Shown in pieces: positions 54,201-63,945 of a DNA stretch of 64,000 bases. Location: contig OZ243096.1 of the NCBI GenBank assembly GCA_965212165.1, positions 992,001-1,056,000 on the forward strand, read 5' to 3'. The DNA comes from RHLJ01 sp965212165 (GTDB lineage: Bacteria > Bacteroidota > Rhodothermia > Balneolales > Balneolaceae). Every line of letters starts with the position of its first letter. The first letter of the stretch is position 1. The notes beneath the pieces were generated by a model, which was not told the DNA's origin, searched no databases, and was given only the letters and a program-made list of their open reading frames with translations. The translations under genes were made by a program, and so were the position numbers.

Positions 54201-54253
54201 AAAAACCCAAGTGTAGCCTATTGAAAAAACATGAACTACGCTTGGATTTTTTT
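54201..54253 (+). terminator. Rho-independent terminator after the outer-membrane protein gene
   Basis: CCAAGTGTAG pairs with CTACGCTTGG, with one G-T pair, around a loop of about 20 bases; A and T runs flank the stem and TTTTTTT ends it. The arrangement could also act on the convergent DUF456 gene. Confidence 0.7.
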
Positions 54254-54326
54254 ATTTGAATAGTAATAGAAATGCTTCAGCTTTTACCGAGTTGATAATA
54301 GTGCTTCATTACATTCAAATAAAAAC

Positions 54327-54803
54327 CTAAAAAACAGCCGAGAAAAATGAGAAGGCAATCATTGCGGCTATCGTAACTTTTATTGCTGTTCCTGTGAGGA
54401 AACCAATGAATGAACCCCAAGCTGATTTAATAGCAATATTTACATCTTGTTTGTAAATAAATTCTCCGAAGAAAGCGCCTACCAATGTTCCTAAGAAAAA
54501 GCCAAGTGGTGGGAAGAATAACATCCCTAAAATCATACCAATCGTACTACCGGTAACACCATAAACTGTGCCGCCATATTTCTTGGTTGTATATGCAGGA
54601 ATGAAATTTTCGAGTAAGAGTACGGTTACAACTACAATACCCCAAGCTACTAGAAAGAATGTAGAAAATTGAGCGACTCCACTTAGTTGTAGAACCCATA
54701 AACCAGCATAGCTAAATGGTAAACCAGGAATAATAGGAAGAAATGCTCCAATTAAACCAATAACAATACAAACCACACCAAGGGCAATCCAAAGAAGTTC
54801 CAT
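54327..54803 (-). CDS. DUF456-family membrane protein
   Basis: The ATG at 54803 gives 158 residues; a TTG two codons upstream is in frame but less likely. The sequence is almost wholly hydrophobic with four to five helices and glycine-proline turns (GLIGAFLPIIPGLPFSYAGL, FFPPLGFFLGTLVGAFFGEF). These are the hallmarks of DUF456. The length is normal for the family. Its function is not known. It stands alone on the minus strand between a terminator and the SQR-like gene. Confidence 0.88.
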   Translation of the reverse strand: MELLWIALGVVCIVIGLIGAFLPIIPGLPFSYAGLWVLQLSGVAQFSTFFLVAWGIVVVTVLLLENFIPAYTTKKYGGTVYGVTGSTIGMILGMLFFPPLGFFLGTLVGAFFGEFIYKQDVNIAIKSAWGSFIGFLTGTAIKVTIAAMIAFSFFSAVF

Positions 54804-54862
54804 AATCAAAAGTTAAATTAACTTCTGATTAGCACGAAAATAAAACGATAATGTTTCGAGAT

Positions 54863-56062
54863 TTATATTCTCATAAAGTCTGGATCAAAAGAAGACTCTA
54901 TATATTGTTCAATTGATATATTTGCCCATTTCTCTTGAGAACCTTTAGCAATGAAATCAAGATCGTGATCTCCTGTTCGATCTTTACCAAATAAAATGAT
55001 TCCAAGATGTTCCATGTCTTCCCTACAGTATTCATAAATTCGTTCTGTAGAAACAGAAACCTGTGTTCCACCATTTATTTCAGAAGCAATATTATATGCA
55101 ACAGCTTTGGCCATAACCTCGGTAGAATGACTAGTTCTTGGTACACCACATGGAACAAAAGTGTCTTCGTTTTGTGGTATAGAGATAGATCCGCCAGCGG
55201 CATATACATTTGGATAATTTACATGCTGAAATTGATCGTTAACATTAATCAAACCGAAAGGATTAGCAAATTTTCGAGTTGTTCTAACTGCATCAACCCC
55301 AATAAATTGAGGAACTATCATTGTAAAATCTGAAAGGATTTCAGTTCCACCTTCAAGAATAACTTTATGTTCTTTGAGCTCATGGATTTCGGCACTAGTG
55401 TGCCACTCAACACCATATTTTCTAAATAGGTCTTCAGTTGCTTTTACATCGCCATGTATTCCTCCAATACCAAAATGAGTTAAATAGGGCTCTGCGGTAA
55501 CGAAATGAATAGAAACTGTATCTAATAATTTATGCGTTTTTAACTGATAAAGAGCATTTAAAAGAAATTCATAAGCGGTAAAAAAGTAACCCGCCCATTG
55601 AGCAGCACCAATAACCAAAGTACCAGGCTTCTCAAGAAAGTTTTTCCAAGCCTGTCTAGTTTTCTCAGCTTCATACATACTACAAACAGAAAAAGCAGTT
55701 TCGCCAGGGATAAAGCCTTTAACACTGCTATAATTTGCTCTAGTACCAGTTGCAACTACAAGGTAATCGTAAGGAACGTCTTTCTTAGGGGTATAAATTA
55801 TTTGTTCATTTACATCAAAGCCATATACAGTGGTTTCTATAAAATGGATGCCAAGGTCATCGTAAATGGGTCGGATATCAAACGATATATCTTCCGAATT
55901 TCTATATCCAAAAGGGTGCCAAACGAGAGAAGGTAAAAACATGAAATTTGGAGATTGATCTATTACGGTAATATCATGTTCATTTTTAAGTAATCTAGCT
56001 AAAGTTAAAGCTACTGAGTACCCAGCAAAGCTTGAACCTACTATCACAATTCTCTTTTTCAT
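54863..56062 (-). CDS. FAD-dependent oxidoreductase, sulfide:quinone reductase-like
   Basis: A 399-residue flavoprotein. The FAD-binding site is IVIVGSSFAGYSVAL at residues 5-19, and the second dinucleotide element is YLVVATGTRAN near 100-110. C-terminal FAD contacts are NVYAAGGSI. Of the three cysteines typical of sulfide:quinone reductases, candidates for the first (Cys127, SVCSMYEAE) and third (IYEYCRED, near 347) are present. The middle one (in GASCFGPAYE of true enzymes) is replaced (GAAQWAGYFFTAYEF). There is also VPCGVPRTS. It could be an atypical SQR, a flavocytochrome c-like protein or another quinone reductase. A membrane-facing C-terminus is not obvious. Confidence 0.8.
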   Translation of the reverse strand: MKKRIVIVGSSFAGYSVALTLARLLKNEHDITVIDQSPNFMFLPSLVWHPFGYRNSEDISFDIRPIYDDLGIHFIETTVYGFDVNEQIIYTPKKDVPYDYLVVATGTRANYSSVKGFIPGETAFSVCSMYEAEKTRQAWKNFLEKPGTLVIGAAQWAGYFFTAYEFLLNALYQLKTHKLLDTVSIHFVTAEPYLTHFGIGGIHGDVKATEDLFRKYGVEWHTSAEIHELKEHKVILEGGTEILSDFTMIVPQFIGVDAVRTTRKFANPFGLINVNDQFQHVNYPNVYAAGGSISIPQNEDTFVPCGVPRTSHSTEVMAKAVAYNIASEINGGTQVSVSTERIYEYCREDMEHLGIILFGKDRTGDHDLDFIAKGSQEKWANISIEQYIESSFDPDFMRI

Positions 56063-56197
56063 AACTACCTCAATGATTAATTAGTGCATAGTATACAGTA
56101 ACTCAAGTTGTTGAAGATTATATGAAGTATAAAAAAGCGCTTTCATATATAATTCATACTCCATCTATATCCTTACAAAAAACTAAAGGAGTATGTG

Positions 56198-57403
56198 ATG
56201 TCTGCAAAAAAAACATATAAAGGTACAATTGGAATTTTAACTGGAGGTGGAGATGTCCCTGGGTTAAACCCAGCTATAAGAGGGGTAACTATTAGAGCTC
56301 TTCGTGAGGGATTTAAAGTAGTTGGATTTCGAAGAGGCTGGGCAGGCTTGATTGATATTGTTCGCGATAAAAAAGCAGATAACAATAATAATTTTATCGA
56401 ATTAACAGAGGAAATAGTAAATAAAGCTGGAAGAACAGGGGGTACTTTTTTACATACATCAAGAACTAGACCTAGTCATATTAAAAAATCGGATGTACCT
56501 GATCACTTAAAGGAAATGTACACGGAAGAAATTAATGATTTAACCCCTGAGGTTTTAAAAAATCTAGAATTTGCTGGCATCGATTATATGATTCCAATCG
56601 GAGGAGATGATACACTAAGTTATGGAGTGCGCTTATATCAAGAAGGAGTGAAGATTGTAGCGTTGCCGAAAACAATGGATAATGATGTCCCCGGTACAGA
56701 TTATTGTATTGGATTCAGTACCTGTGTTACTAGAACTATCCAATTGGCAAATACACTTCGTACATCTGCAGGGTCACACGAAAGGTTTTTAGTAATGGAA
56801 GTATTTGGTCGATATGCAGGATTTACAGCAATGCTTCCAACCATGGCTGGAGCAGCAAGCAGATGTGTTATTCCAGAATACAAATTTGATATAGAACATT
56901 TGGCTAAGCTAATGAACTACGATCGCAAGAAGAACCCAAGTAACTATTCAATGTTACTTGTTTCAGAAGGGGCAATGTTCGAAGGTGGAGAAATGGTTTT
57001 TAAAGACGCCACTACAGATAATTATGGCCATAAAAAACTAGGTGGTATTGGTGATCTAGTTTCGGATGAAATAAAACGGCTATCACCGAAATATAATAAT
57101 GGGAAAACGGTTAATGTGATTAACCAAAAATTAGGATATATGGTACGAGGCGGAGATCCGGATGCGATCGACTCTATTGTTCCAATGGCCTACGGAAATC
57201 TAGCTCTAGATTTAATATTACAAAATATCCATGGTCGACTAGTAGTACTTAAAAACGGTAGATATGATAATGTGCCAATTGATATAGTTACTAGTAAAAA
57301 GAAAATTGTGAATGTATCTAGGCACTATGATATAGAACGTCTAAGACCATTCTACAAAAGCTTTGAAATGCAGCCACTATTTATAATGACAAGTGAATAT
57401 TAA
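56198..57403 (+). CDS. 6-phosphofructokinase with pyrophosphate-type active site
   Basis: The ATG at 56198 lies six bases after AAAGGAG; a GTG directly before it is an alternative. The product has 401 residues. The nucleotide/diphosphate loop is TGGGDVPGLNPAIRG at 15-29. The two residues that usually separate pyrophosphate- from ATP-dependent enzymes are Asp in GGDDT (135-139) and Lys in PKTMDND (157-163). Both are of the pyrophosphate type (E. coli PfkA has Gly at both). Glycolytic, reversible phosphorylation of fructose 6-phosphate with PPi is therefore likely. It is transcribed divergently from the SQR-like gene, and POT follows. Confidence 0.92.
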   Translation: MSAKKTYKGTIGILTGGGDVPGLNPAIRGVTIRALREGFKVVGFRRGWAGLIDIVRDKKADNNNNFIELTEEIVNKAGRTGGTFLHTSRTRPSHIKKSDVPDHLKEMYTEEINDLTPEVLKNLEFAGIDYMIPIGGDDTLSYGVRLYQEGVKIVALPKTMDNDVPGTDYCIGFSTCVTRTIQLANTLRTSAGSHERFLVMEVFGRYAGFTAMLPTMAGAASRCVIPEYKFDIEHLAKLMNYDRKKNPSNYSMLLVSEGAMFEGGEMVFKDATTDNYGHKKLGGIGDLVSDEIKRLSPKYNNGKTVNVINQKLGYMVRGGDPDAIDSIVPMAYGNLALDLILQNIHGRLVVLKNGRYDNVPIDIVTSKKKIVNVSRHYDIERLRPFYKSFEMQPLFIMTSEY

Positions 57404-57521
57404 TCCAAAGAATTTAATTAGCTGAAATAGTAAAAAAAGTCATTTTAGAAACCTGCTTGCAGTCAAGGTTGGGTTTAGGTATCATAAGCAGATTTAAAAA
57501 TTGATAACTAACCTTTTATCT

Positions 57522-59081
57522 ATGTCAACTTCGGCAAATGGTGGTACTTTTTTTGGGCACCCAAAGGGACTAGCCACTCTATTTTTTACTGAAATGTGGG
57601 AGCGTTTCAGTTATTATGGTATGCGAGCTCTTCTTATTCTATTTATGACTACACCCGTTATTTCAGGAGGCTTAGAGTTTGATGATAAAACCGCGGGAGC
57701 TATTTATGGTTTATATACGATGGGTGTTTATCTTTTCGCTTTACCAGGTGGTTGGTTAGCAGATCATCTTATCGGTTTAAAAAAATCAGTTTGGTATGGT
57801 GGAATTGTAATTACAATTGGGCATTTCACAATGGCAATACCAGGTGTTATTGCTCTATTTATTGGTGGACATACAGACGGGGTTACAAGCTTAGATACCT
57901 ATTCCTTTTTTCTTGGACTCGTATTTATTGTAATAGGAACAGGCATGCTGAAGCCAAATGTAAGTAGTATTGTTGGTGAACTATATGGTGGTTCAAATGA
58001 CATGGATAGCGCTAAACGTGATGCTGGCTTTTCTCTCTTTTATATGGGAATCAATATTGGAGCGCTAATTGCTCCAATCGTATGTAGTTTTCTTGCTCAG
58101 CAAGTAAACTGGCACATGGGTTTTGGTGCTGCCGGTTTAGGAATGTTGCTCGGACTCATTCAGTACAAAACTACTGCAGCTAACCTTGATGGTTTTGGAG
58201 ATGCACCTGTTTATGAGACTCCAGAACTTCAAGAAAAAGCGAAGAAAACAGCAAATATTGCAAAAATTGTAGGTGGAGGTGCCCTAGTTATTTTCGCACT
58301 ATTTTTTCTAGGTGTTTTTAAAATTGATGCTCAAACTATTGCAAACGCCTCTAAGTATATTATTGCAACAGTTGCGATTTTATTTTTTGGGTATGTATTT
58401 CTTTTCGGCGGTCTAACCAAAGAAGAAAAGGGAAAAGTAGGTGTAATTGGGTTATTACTTTTATTCAGTGCACTTTTTTGGTCAGGATTTGAACAAGCAG
58501 GTTCTACCCTAAATTTATTTGCTGAACGATTTACTGATCGTACCGTTTTCGGTTGGGAGATTCCCGCAGGAATGTTTCAATCAATAAACTCAATGTTTAT
58601 AATTATTTTTGCACCCATCTTTGGTGCGATGTGGGTTTGGTTAGCAAAACGCCATCTTGAACCAAGTTCTCCACTTAAATTCGCTTTCGGACTTATTCTA
58701 TTAGGAATGGGTTTCTTAGTAATGTATTTCGCAGCTAAAATTGCTGCTTCAGGGGATATCGCAGCACCAACATGGTTAATATTTACATACATGTTGCATA
58801 CATTTGGCGAACTTAGTTTAAGTCCTGTTGGGTTGAGTCTAGTAACTAAACTATCTCCTCAACGCTATGGTGGACAAATGATGGGAATGTGGTTCTTAGC
58901 GGTTGCTCTTGGGAACTTATTTGCTGGTTTAATAGCAGGCGAACTTAGCGGTGGTACAGAGGAAACGCTTGCTTCTATGCCAAGTCAATACATGATAATT
59001 GTATACACAACTGTTGGTGCAGGGTTATTCTTATTATTGATTTCAAAACCTGTTCGAAAACTAATGGGTAATGTGCATTAA
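57522..59081 (+). CDS. POT/PTR-family proton-coupled peptide transporter
   Basis: The ATG at 57522 (MSTSANGGTFFGHPKG) is preferred over an in-frame TTG at 57501. The 519-residue protein has about 14 hydrophobic segments. Family motifs are present: E-x-x-E-R in TEMWERFSYYG (residues 23-33), which binds the coupling proton, and FYMGINIGAL, the second PTR signature. A late GELSLSPVGLS element matches helix ten of the family. Import of di- and tripeptides driven by protons across the inner membrane is the expected function. Confidence 0.92.
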   Translation: MSTSANGGTFFGHPKGLATLFFTEMWERFSYYGMRALLILFMTTPVISGGLEFDDKTAGAIYGLYTMGVYLFALPGGWLADHLIGLKKSVWYGGIVITIGHFTMAIPGVIALFIGGHTDGVTSLDTYSFFLGLVFIVIGTGMLKPNVSSIVGELYGGSNDMDSAKRDAGFSLFYMGINIGALIAPIVCSFLAQQVNWHMGFGAAGLGMLLGLIQYKTTAANLDGFGDAPVYETPELQEKAKKTANIAKIVGGGALVIFALFFLGVFKIDAQTIANASKYIIATVAILFFGYVFLFGGLTKEEKGKVGVIGLLLLFSALFWSGFEQAGSTLNLFAERFTDRTVFGWEIPAGMFQSINSMFIIIFAPIFGAMWVWLAKRHLEPSSPLKFAFGLILLGMGFLVMYFAAKIAASGDIAAPTWLIFTYMLHTFGELSLSPVGLSLVTKLSPQRYGGQMMGMWFLAVALGNLFAGLIAGELSGGTEETLASMPSQYMIIVYTTVGAGLFLLLISKPVRKLMGNVH

Positions 59082-59096
59082 CCAAACATAGATTTT

Positions 59097-59132
59097 AAAA
59101 GGCTTCTACCTTCAGGGTAGGAGCCTTTTTTG
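59097..59132 (+). terminator. Rho-independent terminator after the POT gene
   Basis: AAAAGGCTTCTACC pairs with GGTAGGAGCCTTTT around TTCAG, with a single G-T pair, and a T tract follows. The stem lies about 16 bases downstream of the POT stop and 25 bases upstream of mnmE. Confidence 0.88.
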
Positions 59133-59157
59133 TTTTAAGGAATCTGTATCTTTAAGC

Positions 59158-60531
59158 ATGTCAGAAATTAATCAGCTTAATCCCATAGCCGCCATCGCAA
59201 CTCCTGTTGGAGAAGGCGGAATCGCAGTTATTAGAGTTTCAGGAAAAGAAGCCATTTCAAAAGTTAATCAAGGGTTCATGGGTAAAGACTTGATTACTCA
59301 AGATTCTCATACCGTACACTTTGGAAAAATTATTGATAAAAATGGTTTTCCTGTTGATGAAGTATTGGTAACTCTTTTTCATTCACCCAAATCATATACC
59401 GGAGAAGAGACGGTTGAGATTTCATGCCATGGTGGAGTACTTGTAACTCAGAAGGTGTTAGAAACAATACTTTCACTAGGTATTAAATCCGCAGTTGCAG
59501 GAGAGTTTACACAACGTGCCTTTCTAAATGGAAAATTAGATTTAGATCAAGCGGAGGCAGTTGCTGATTTGATACATGCTAAAAGTATTAAAGCCGTCGA
59601 TGCAGCTCATCAGCAACTGGAAGGTAGGCTTGGGGAGCATATCAAAAAATTCCGCCAGCAAATTATTGATGCCACGGCAATGGTGGAATTGGAACTCGAC
59701 TTTATTGAGGAGGATGTAGAGTTTGCTAATAAAGAGCAGCTTCAAAAATTACTTGAAGATGTAGATTCAGAATTAAACAAGCTGTTAGCAACTTATGAAA
59801 CAGGTAGACTAGTAAAAGATGGTGTTAAAACGGTATTAATTGGTCGCCCAAATGCAGGTAAGTCTACATTGTTAAATACATTAGTAGGCAGTGATCGCGC
59901 CATAGTAACAGATATTGCGGGTACAACAAGAGATACAATAGATGTTGATTGGAATTACGATGGCTTACTCTTCAAATTAATTGATACTGCTGGGTTGCGT
60001 GATACTAAGGATGTAATAGAAGCCGAAGGAGTTAAACGATCTCAAAGAGCATTTGAACAAGCTGATTTGGTTATCTATTTAAAAGACTTATCACATGCAT
60101 TTAGTGATGTCGAGCGAAAAGAAATTGCTGAATTTCAACAGAGAGCTGGAGAAACGCCATTTATTCTAATTGGCACAAAAGCAGATATTGAAGCAGAACA
60201 AGAATGGAGAGTTGAATTTGATGTTAAGATATCAGCACTAAAAGATTATAAAATGGCCGACCTTAAAAAACTATTAAGAGATCGAGCAATGGAGAATAAG
60301 CATTATGATGCATCAAGTTTATTAGTAACCTCAACTCGTCATCGTGACTCATTGCAGAAGGCTCAGAATCATATACAGGAGGCGCAAAACGGATTAGCCC
60401 TGGGTATGACAGGAGACTTTCTATCCATTGATCTAAGAGCAGCTTTAAATGAATTAGGTACAATAACTGGAGAAATAACTAATGAACACATCCTCGACTC
60501 TATTTTTTCAAGGTTTTGTATCGGAAAGTGA
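59158..60531 (+). CDS. mnmE: tRNA modification GTPase MnmE
   Basis: A 457-residue protein with the family opening (PIAAIATPVGEGGIAVIRVS, formyl-tetrahydrofolate-binding domain). GEFTQRAFLNGKLDL is conserved. The G domain has G1 GRPNAGKST at 229-237, TDIAGTTRDT, DTAGLRDT and the C-terminal FCIGK with the catalytic cysteine. The G4 motif reads TKAD instead of the usual NKxD. With MnmG it modifies the wobble uridine of certain tRNAs. It starts just after the POT terminator, so it has its own promoter or depends on read-through. Confidence 0.97.
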   Translation: MSEINQLNPIAAIATPVGEGGIAVIRVSGKEAISKVNQGFMGKDLITQDSHTVHFGKIIDKNGFPVDEVLVTLFHSPKSYTGEETVEISCHGGVLVTQKVLETILSLGIKSAVAGEFTQRAFLNGKLDLDQAEAVADLIHAKSIKAVDAAHQQLEGRLGEHIKKFRQQIIDATAMVELELDFIEEDVEFANKEQLQKLLEDVDSELNKLLATYETGRLVKDGVKTVLIGRPNAGKSTLLNTLVGSDRAIVTDIAGTTRDTIDVDWNYDGLLFKLIDTAGLRDTKDVIEAEGVKRSQRAFEQADLVIYLKDLSHAFSDVERKEIAEFQQRAGETPFILIGTKADIEAEQEWRVEFDVKISALKDYKMADLKKLLRDRAMENKHYDASSLLVTSTRHRDSLQKAQNHIQEAQNGLALGMTGDFLSIDLRAALNELGTITGEITNEHILDSIFSRFCIGK

Positions 60532-60664
60532 ATTAATAATGTGAATTGGAATTTTTAACAAAATTTTTACTTCTGTTTGCTAATCCTATTAAATCTTTTA
60601 GTAATTTGTCAGACTTTCACAGAGACAAATTACTTAAAACAAGAGAATCCACCTGTTTACTATT

Positions 60665-61318
60665 ATGAACTCACTTTCTAAATCAATGCTACTAATAGTT
60701 GTAGCTTTTTTTGCAGTTTCATGTTCTTCAAATAATACCATCTATTTAAGCGACGAATATCAAAAGAATTCCATTAATAGCTCTTTTGCTCTTCTTCCAT
60801 TGAAGAATGTTTGGGTTCCAGATGCTGTAATAGCGCCTTTGAATGGTACATCTAAAGAGTATTTATATTTAGCACTTGAATCATCATTTAGGAGTACCAC
60901 CACCAGTCAAGTTGATGTTATCGATCGCGAAGTTGAATTTCCAGCAGGTTCTTTTACAAGAAAAAAACTAGACTCAGATAATTTATCGATTGAAATTTCA
61001 CTTCCGCCAGACGACCTTTTAAATTCATTTCCTGAGCGATATGTTTACTTTTTCGAAGGGTATGGTTTTAGAGTAATGGAAAAAAGTTCACCTGGTTCAA
61101 GTTACGCGGGTAACGAAGCATCAGTTTTCAAAGTGCTTTTCTTTGAAACAGAATTTTATCTATTTGATAAGGAAACAAAGGAAATAATTTCTTGGGGTCA
61201 AGTTGGTGATCAAGTGCAAATAGTGGATTCTCCAGAATACAATCACTACCTCGAATTAATGGATAAAGTGAGTCGAAAAATTGTGTCAAGAAGTCCTTTT
61301 CAAATGACCAAGCCTTAA
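60665..61318 (+). CDS. Lipoprotein of unknown function
   Basis: A 217-residue protein with a lipoprotein signal (MLLIVVAFFAVSC, lipobox AVSC, then SSNN). The mature part has no motif I recognise. ALLPLKNVWVPDAVIAPL, ERYVYFFEGYGFRV and LFDKETKEIISWGQVG suggest alternating strands and a soluble domain attached to a membrane. The ISWGQ phrase is common in Bacteroidota lipoproteins of unknown role. The 133 bases before it and 155 after it contain no clear sites; a weak hairpin (AACATACTT/AAGTACGTT) lies at 61329-61356. Confidence 0.8.
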   Translation: MNSLSKSMLLIVVAFFAVSCSSNNTIYLSDEYQKNSINSSFALLPLKNVWVPDAVIAPLNGTSKEYLYLALESSFRSTTTSQVDVIDREVEFPAGSFTRKKLDSDNLSIEISLPPDDLLNSFPERYVYFFEGYGFRVMEKSSPGSSYAGNEASVFKVLFFETEFYLFDKETKEIISWGQVGDQVQIVDSPEYNHYLELMDKVSRKIVSRSPFQMTKP

Positions 61319-61473
61319 AGTTTTGTTTAACATACTTGTTTTTTAATAAGTACGTTACTTTTATATATCTGATATCACTATAGATGCATAGCATATATAT
61401 GTGATGTTATGGCTTAAAACTATATCTATTTTAAAATCGTCCTACTTCTATTAACGGTTAACTTGTTTTATCA

Positions 61474-63945
61474 ATGTCTAAAAATATAATCCTAGCCCTT
61501 ATTACTATTGGAATAACTTTTATTCCAAGTAAATCAATTCTTGGACAACCGACAGTTGAATTTTTAAAACAATTCAAATCTTTACAACAAGAGCTTCCAA
61601 GAGAACGAATATTCCTACATACAGATCGTGATTGGTACTATAATGGCGATAGAATATGGTTTTCAGCATATGTTCTTGCAGGAAGTTATAATTTTGGCTC
61701 TGAGTTAAGTAAGGTTCTATATGTAGAACTAATTAGCCCACGTGGAGAGTTAGTTAATAGAGTAGCAATAGAACTAGAAGAAGGAAGAGGTAGTGGTAGT
61801 ATCAAATTTACTGAAAGAAATTCAGAATCGGGTAAGTTTAGGATTAAGGCCTATACTGCATGGGCTCTAAATTTTGGCGACTCATATATATTTAGAAAAG
61901 ATGTAAATGTTCTAGATAAAGATGGAATACAACTAGATGCTTCAGATGCAGATTTTTTGGATGTACAATTTCTGCCAGAAGCAGGACGCTTAGTTGAAGG
62001 TCTAGCAACTAGATTAGCATTTAAAGCTATTGGTGATGATGGTTTTGGGAAAGAAATTACAGGAGTAATAATAAATGATAAGGATGATTCTGAAATTAAA
62101 TTTTCATCAGAACACCTTGGAATGGGAAGTGTGAATTTTACTCCCAAAGAAGGATTAAATTATAAAGCTGTTGTAAACGAAAAAGAGTACGAGTTACCAG
62201 AAGTAATGAGTACAGGTTTTGTGATGTCAGTAAATAATACGGATCAACAGTTTATTATCAAGATTACGACTAAAGGCGATGATATTGGAAAAGCGCCGTT
62301 ATTATTTGCACATGTAAGAGGGGAGCTTTTTGCAGCTTCTGTGATTCCTACAAATCAAGGGGTCGGAGCGTATGTAATTAATAAAGAACAAATCCCTACA
62401 GGTATTGTTCACTTTACTTTGTTAAATGAAAATGGTGTTCCTGTTTCCGAAAGATTAGCATTTAATAAGAATGATGTAGATAAGGTTAATGTACAATTAA
62501 CGCTAAATGATGAGTTAGTTGAACAAAGATCAAAAACGGGACTCTATGTTGGCGTTTCAGACTTTGAAGGATTTGGTGTGATTTCATCAGCTAGTATTTC
62601 TGTTTTTGATGATAGTATAGAACCCTACGATATCTACTTATCAGATATAAATAGTAGGATATACTTAGAAACTGAATTGAGTGGATATATTGAACAACCG
62701 GGATTTTATTTCAGTGATAATAAAAAAGCAGATGAGTATTTAGATATATTGATGCTTACTCAAGGTTGGAGATCATATGATATGAGTAAGGTCAAAAACT
62801 GGGATCAAATTGAACTATTCTCAATGCCAGAAAAAGGATTTAGAGTTTCTGGTAGTATATCGGGTGGACTATTAAGCCGTAGTCAAAAAGAGGCGCCAGT
62901 ATTTTTTACAGTTGGCTCAGAAAATTCTAAACCTACAGTAGTTACTACAGATGAGAATGGTGAGTTTGTAATTACAGATATAGATGTAACTGGAAATAAA
63001 AGAATCACCATTAAAGGTAACAATAACAAAGGCGGAGATAATATTAGTATTAAGGTAGATCAGCAGTTTGCGTATTTACCCGAAAATGATGATAAAGTCC
63101 CACAAGTTAATTCCATACTATCTTATGTGATATCCGAAGAAGATGAACTCGACACTCTGATTGATGAAAATGATTCTGTGATTTTATCTGAGAGAGCAGA
63201 AGGGGCTATTTCTGATGTAGAACAGTTTGCAGAAACTCAGATGCAGTTAGAATTGGATGAAATCACAGTAACTTCAGAACGTGTATCTGATAGTGAAGTA
63301 GGTGTTTTAGATGATTTTGCTACACAAATTGGGCGAAATTTAAGTAGTACTGGTACATATATAGAGTTAGATAAAGAAGAGAATCTGAAAATCTTAAGTA
63401 TGGATCAGATACTAAACAGGTTACCAGGTGTTAGTGTTGTTGGAAATGATGTTCAGATTCGGACAGGTGCTACAAGCATTAATACAAATGTAGAAGAGAT
63501 CTTTTTGCTAAATGGGATTTTTGTTGATTTTGCTACTATAAAATCTCTAGTTGTCGAAGATATTGAGTCAATCGCAGTATTAAGAAGTGCAGTAGATTTA
63601 GCTATTTTTGGTGCTGATGGAGCAGGAGGTGCAATTGTCGTTACCTTAAAAAAAGGTACAAGCTTTGGGGCAACTAAAGGATTGATCAATGCTAATATTG
63701 AAGGCTACCAATTAGAAACCTCTTTTTACTCGCCTAAGTATGGAGTTACAGTTCCTCAAGATCTTGAGAAAAAAGACAATAGAATAACATTGCATTGGGA
63801 ACCTGAAATTGAGATCTCAGAAAGTGGATATTCAACTTCTTATTGGGGAAATGATATTCCATCCACATATAGAGTTGTAATTCAAGGCATTACTGAAACA
63901 GGGCTTCCTTTTTCTACCACAAAGGTGTTTAGAATCAGCGAATAA
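61474..63945 (+). CDS. Exported protein with MG2-like N-terminus and TonB-receptor plug domain
   Basis: An 823-residue protein with a probable signal peptide (MSKNIILALITIGITFIPSK, end near ILGQ). Residues 35-110 (LPRERIFLHTDRDWYYNGD, RIWFSAYVLAG) are an MG2-like start typical of large Bacteroidota surface proteins. Beta-sandwich repeats follow. At about 640-745 there is a TonB-dependent-receptor plug (MDQILNRLPGVSVVGND, VEEIFLLNGIFVDF, IESIAVLRSAVDLAIFGADG, GGAIVVTLKKG). No beta-barrel of a receptor follows, so it cannot be a transporter by itself. Its role in the envelope is unknown. Confidence 0.85.
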   Translation: MSKNIILALITIGITFIPSKSILGQPTVEFLKQFKSLQQELPRERIFLHTDRDWYYNGDRIWFSAYVLAGSYNFGSELSKVLYVELISPRGELVNRVAIELEEGRGSGSIKFTERNSESGKFRIKAYTAWALNFGDSYIFRKDVNVLDKDGIQLDASDADFLDVQFLPEAGRLVEGLATRLAFKAIGDDGFGKEITGVIINDKDDSEIKFSSEHLGMGSVNFTPKEGLNYKAVVNEKEYELPEVMSTGFVMSVNNTDQQFIIKITTKGDDIGKAPLLFAHVRGELFAASVIPTNQGVGAYVINKEQIPTGIVHFTLLNENGVPVSERLAFNKNDVDKVNVQLTLNDELVEQRSKTGLYVGVSDFEGFGVISSASISVFDDSIEPYDIYLSDINSRIYLETELSGYIEQPGFYFSDNKKADEYLDILMLTQGWRSYDMSKVKNWDQIELFSMPEKGFRVSGSISGGLLSRSQKEAPVFFTVGSENSKPTVVTTDENGEFVITDIDVTGNKRITIKGNNNKGGDNISIKVDQQFAYLPENDDKVPQVNSILSYVISEEDELDTLIDENDSVILSERAEGAISDVEQFAETQMQLELDEITVTSERVSDSEVGVLDDFATQIGRNLSSTGTYIELDKEENLKILSMDQILNRLPGVSVVGNDVQIRTGATSINTNVEEIFLLNGIFVDFATIKSLVVEDIESIAVLRSAVDLAIFGADGAGGAIVVTLKKGTSFGATKGLINANIEGYQLETSFYSPKYGVTVPQDLEKKDNRITLHWEPEIEISESGYSTSYWGNDIPSTYRVVIQGITETGLPFSTTKVFRISE

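Noticed and set aside
59158..60531. TKAD in place of NKxD in MnmE as evidence for a non-functional GTPase
   Set aside because: All other G motifs and the C-terminal cysteine are intact, and T at the first position is tolerated in several GTPases, so it is noted only as a variant.
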